From Hemicentrotus pulcherrimus (taxonomy: Eukaryota > Echinodermata > Echinoidea > Camarodonta > Strongylocentrotidae), in the NCBI GenBank assembly GCA_003118195.1, contig BEXV01000158.1, positions 156,227-220,226 on the forward strand: DNA of 64,000 nt, in the 5' to 3' direction. The notes under the pieces are model-generated. The model had not been told where the DNA came from, searched no databases, and was given only the letters and a program-made list of their open reading frames with translations. Both the position numbers and the translations under genes were made by a program. Position 1 is the first letter of the stretch, and every line of letters begins with the position of its first letter. Positions 62,640 through 64,000 of the stretch are shown piece after piece.

Positions 62640-62818
62640 AGCCAATAATTTTACTACTATTAAGCAACCTGTAGACCGACGGCCTTAATTCCTCTCCGAG
62701 GGACTTAGTAATTGAGGGTCAATGCCTTACCAAATGGCACTAGCGCATCGACTTGGTTTCGAAACCAGGACCTCCCTATTAAGAGACTACGGTTTGTCCA
62801 CTGAGCCATCGCGCCTTA
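62640..62818 (-). mobile_element. tRNA-derived SINE copy (minus orientation), third subfamily
   Basis: On the minus strand: GGCGCGATGGCTCAGTGGAC (A-box region), CTGGTTTCGAAACCAAG (B-box region), then GTGCCATTTGGTAAGGCATT, CCTCAATTACT, CCTCGGAGAGGAATTAAGGC and CGTCGGTCTACAG. The CCTCGGAGAGGA block distinguishes it from the GGGTACCTGG-type copies. Confidence 0.78.
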
Positions 62819-62968
62819 ATATCTGAAGTTCTCTCTTACTTCTAGGAGGGGTGGATTATTTTTCTGACGATTTCAATAAAACTCCGTTGTACTAAATTGC
62901 TATTTGATAGTGGTTAGTAGTGATTCTGAAATAAGGAGACTAATCGCCTAGCCATGTATTGTGATATC

Positions 62969-63165
62969 AAGGTGCCGTGGTCTAGTGGGTATGTCTCCGG
63001 ATTGTAGATCGCATGGTTCACGGTTAGGGTACCCCCGCGGCACTTATGTCCTTTGGCAAGACATTAATCTATATTTGCTACTCTTCACCCACGTATTACG
63101 TGATCGGTACGCAGGTATTCCGCCTCGAGCACCTTGGGTGGTGATTATTTGGCCCATATGAATAT
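62969..63165 (+). mobile_element. tRNA-derived SINE copy
   Basis: Head GGTGCCGTGGTCTAGTGGGT (A-box region), a degraded B-box region around ATGGTTCACGGTT, GCGGCAC, then TGTCCTTTGGCAAGACATTA, CTACTCTTCACCCACG and a diverged distal part. It lies head to head with the copy at 62640-62818, about 150 bp apart. The 66-codon open frame is inside the SINE. Confidence 0.82.
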
Positions 63166-63392
63166 CTAATATTATATTGCCAATAATATCATATTAGTGA
63201 TTTACTGACCCTGAGCTTCATAGCTCGTGATATATCGTTCTGAAACGATGAGCAAGGGTGGTTATCTAAACTTGCTGTGCTTACGGTGATAACAATGAAA
63301 ATTGCACATTATATAGGTATGTTTAGAACACGTCTTCCCCAAACATACTGGCCCTTATTGTGAAGTCTGGTTTAACTATCCATGACTTTAGA

Positions 63393-63521
63393 ATTCGGGC
63401 CACTGGATGTACCTCCATCACGTACGAAACATTAAGAAATGTTGCCTTTGCCTATGGTGCTCATGGGTTCTGGAATGCTCCACCAGACGTCCTCAGGCGT
63501 TTCAGGTCTGCAGCTCAGTAA
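63393..63521 (+). pseudogene. Fragment resembling the C-terminus of a non-LTR retrotransposon ORF2
   Basis: A 42-codon open stretch ends in a stop at 63519-63521 and contains RNVAFAYGAHGFWNAPPDVL followed by RRF. Known of the family: L2/CR1-type ORF2 proteins commonly have, shortly after the reverse transcriptase, a motif of the form F(S/A)xAAPxLWNxLPxxLR. Here FAYGAHGFWNAPPDVLRR keeps the Phe-Ala, Gly/Ala, Trp-Asn, Pro-Asp and Leu-Arg positions. The reading frame can be extended upstream to about 63330, but no further retrotransposon homology is visible. Assignment is by motif memory only. Confidence 0.4.
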
Positions 63522-64000
63522 TGAATCTCAGAAAAATGAATTGATGAATTTAATTTTATTCAACTTCTGCGAATATAATGAATAGAAAATGAATCGTGAA
63601 AAGCTAATTTGTTTTTGAAATGTAACTATGTTGAATTTGAAATGATGATTGTATGGCACATTGGGCTTTTCTCCAGCCATCGAAAATGCTCTCTGTAAAA
63701 AAAAAAAGGTTTTATACCATTATTTTTGTTGATTCTTCACGCACTATCTAAAAACATTTCATCATAACACCTAAACATTTTAAAGGATAGTTGAGTTTGT
63801 TGTCGAGGGCGCTACAAAAAAAAATGTTTATTGTGAGATAATGAAAATTGAGTGTCAAATTTGAAAGAACATACAATTTAAATGGCCAATTCATCTTTGT
63901 TTGATCAAAAATCGCTTCAGAGAAGGTTGAAATATTGATAAATTTAACGATTTCTAACATCTGTGGTGCCCCACAAATATTCGATGACCAGCTGTTAAAA
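63522..64000. other. AT-rich DNA at window end
   Basis: Short poly-A runs (63697-63707, 63816-63824) and no recognised feature. A 70-codon minus-strand frame (63960-63748) has no support. Confidence 0.5.

Noticed and set aside
62969..63045. Genuine tRNA genes at this and the other A-box/B-box-like sites
   Set aside because: Every such head continues into a shared SINE body, and the stems needed for a functional cloverleaf are degraded.

Overview
The window looks like a gene-poor stretch of a metazoan nuclear genome, most likely a marine deuterostome and probably an echinoderm such as a sea urchin. The grounds are indirect: AT-rich unique DNA, dense (CT)n/(GA)n, (TA)n and (CA)n microsatellites, at least eight tRNA-headed SINE copies, several palindromic Tc1/mariner-type MITEs, and a foldback-type element recalling the sea-urchin TU class. 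No operon, bacterial gene, rRNA or genuine tRNA gene was seen. One N (15801) after a poly-C run shows this is an assembled contig.

Genes. Only one coding segment has good support: a GC-rich, minus-strand first coding exon at 43423-43169 (85 codons, GCCATGG start context, in-frame upstream stop, TCG|GTGAGT donor). It encodes a Ser/Pro-rich N-terminus I cannot assign to a family. Its later exons were not found and probably lie at lower coordinates or outside the window. A second, much weaker candidate is a plus-strand internal exon at 9468-9604. Nearly all other open frames lie in repeats or AT-rich unique DNA and are not credible genes.

Layout. 0-7 kb: pyrimidine tracts, a spacerless palindrome (2084-2207), a (GTA)n array carrying a small hairpin insertion, and a TIR element with a TTAGGG-like core (7099-7296). 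7-20 kb: mostly unique DNA, one SINE, a 92-bp tandem repeat and the tentative exon. 20-30 kb: a 670-bp mariner-type palindromic element, unique DNA, a 51-bp minisatellite and a CpG-rich 660-bp TIR element. 30-50 kb: unique DNA, two SINEs, the minus-strand first exon and its presumed promoter side, and long CT tracts. 50-59 kb: a 115-bp mariner MITE, SINEs, and a purine/pyrimidine-rich zone into which a long-TIR transposon, itself hit by a SINE, has inserted.

Most striking is 59.45-61.6 kb. A 16-bp minisatellite (GTCTCGTGGGCTCTCG-like units) is interrupted by about 1.45 kb of CTATTCATAA-type repeats arranged as two inverted arms. Both arms have 16-bp units outside and about 26-bp units inside, and they share a mirrored marker block. 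Removing the insert restores the 16-bp phase of the flanking minisatellite. This is best read as a foldback transposon built of tandem repeats inserted into a minisatellite. The window ends with two head-to-head SINEs and a fragment resembling the C-terminus of a non-LTR retrotransposon ORF2.
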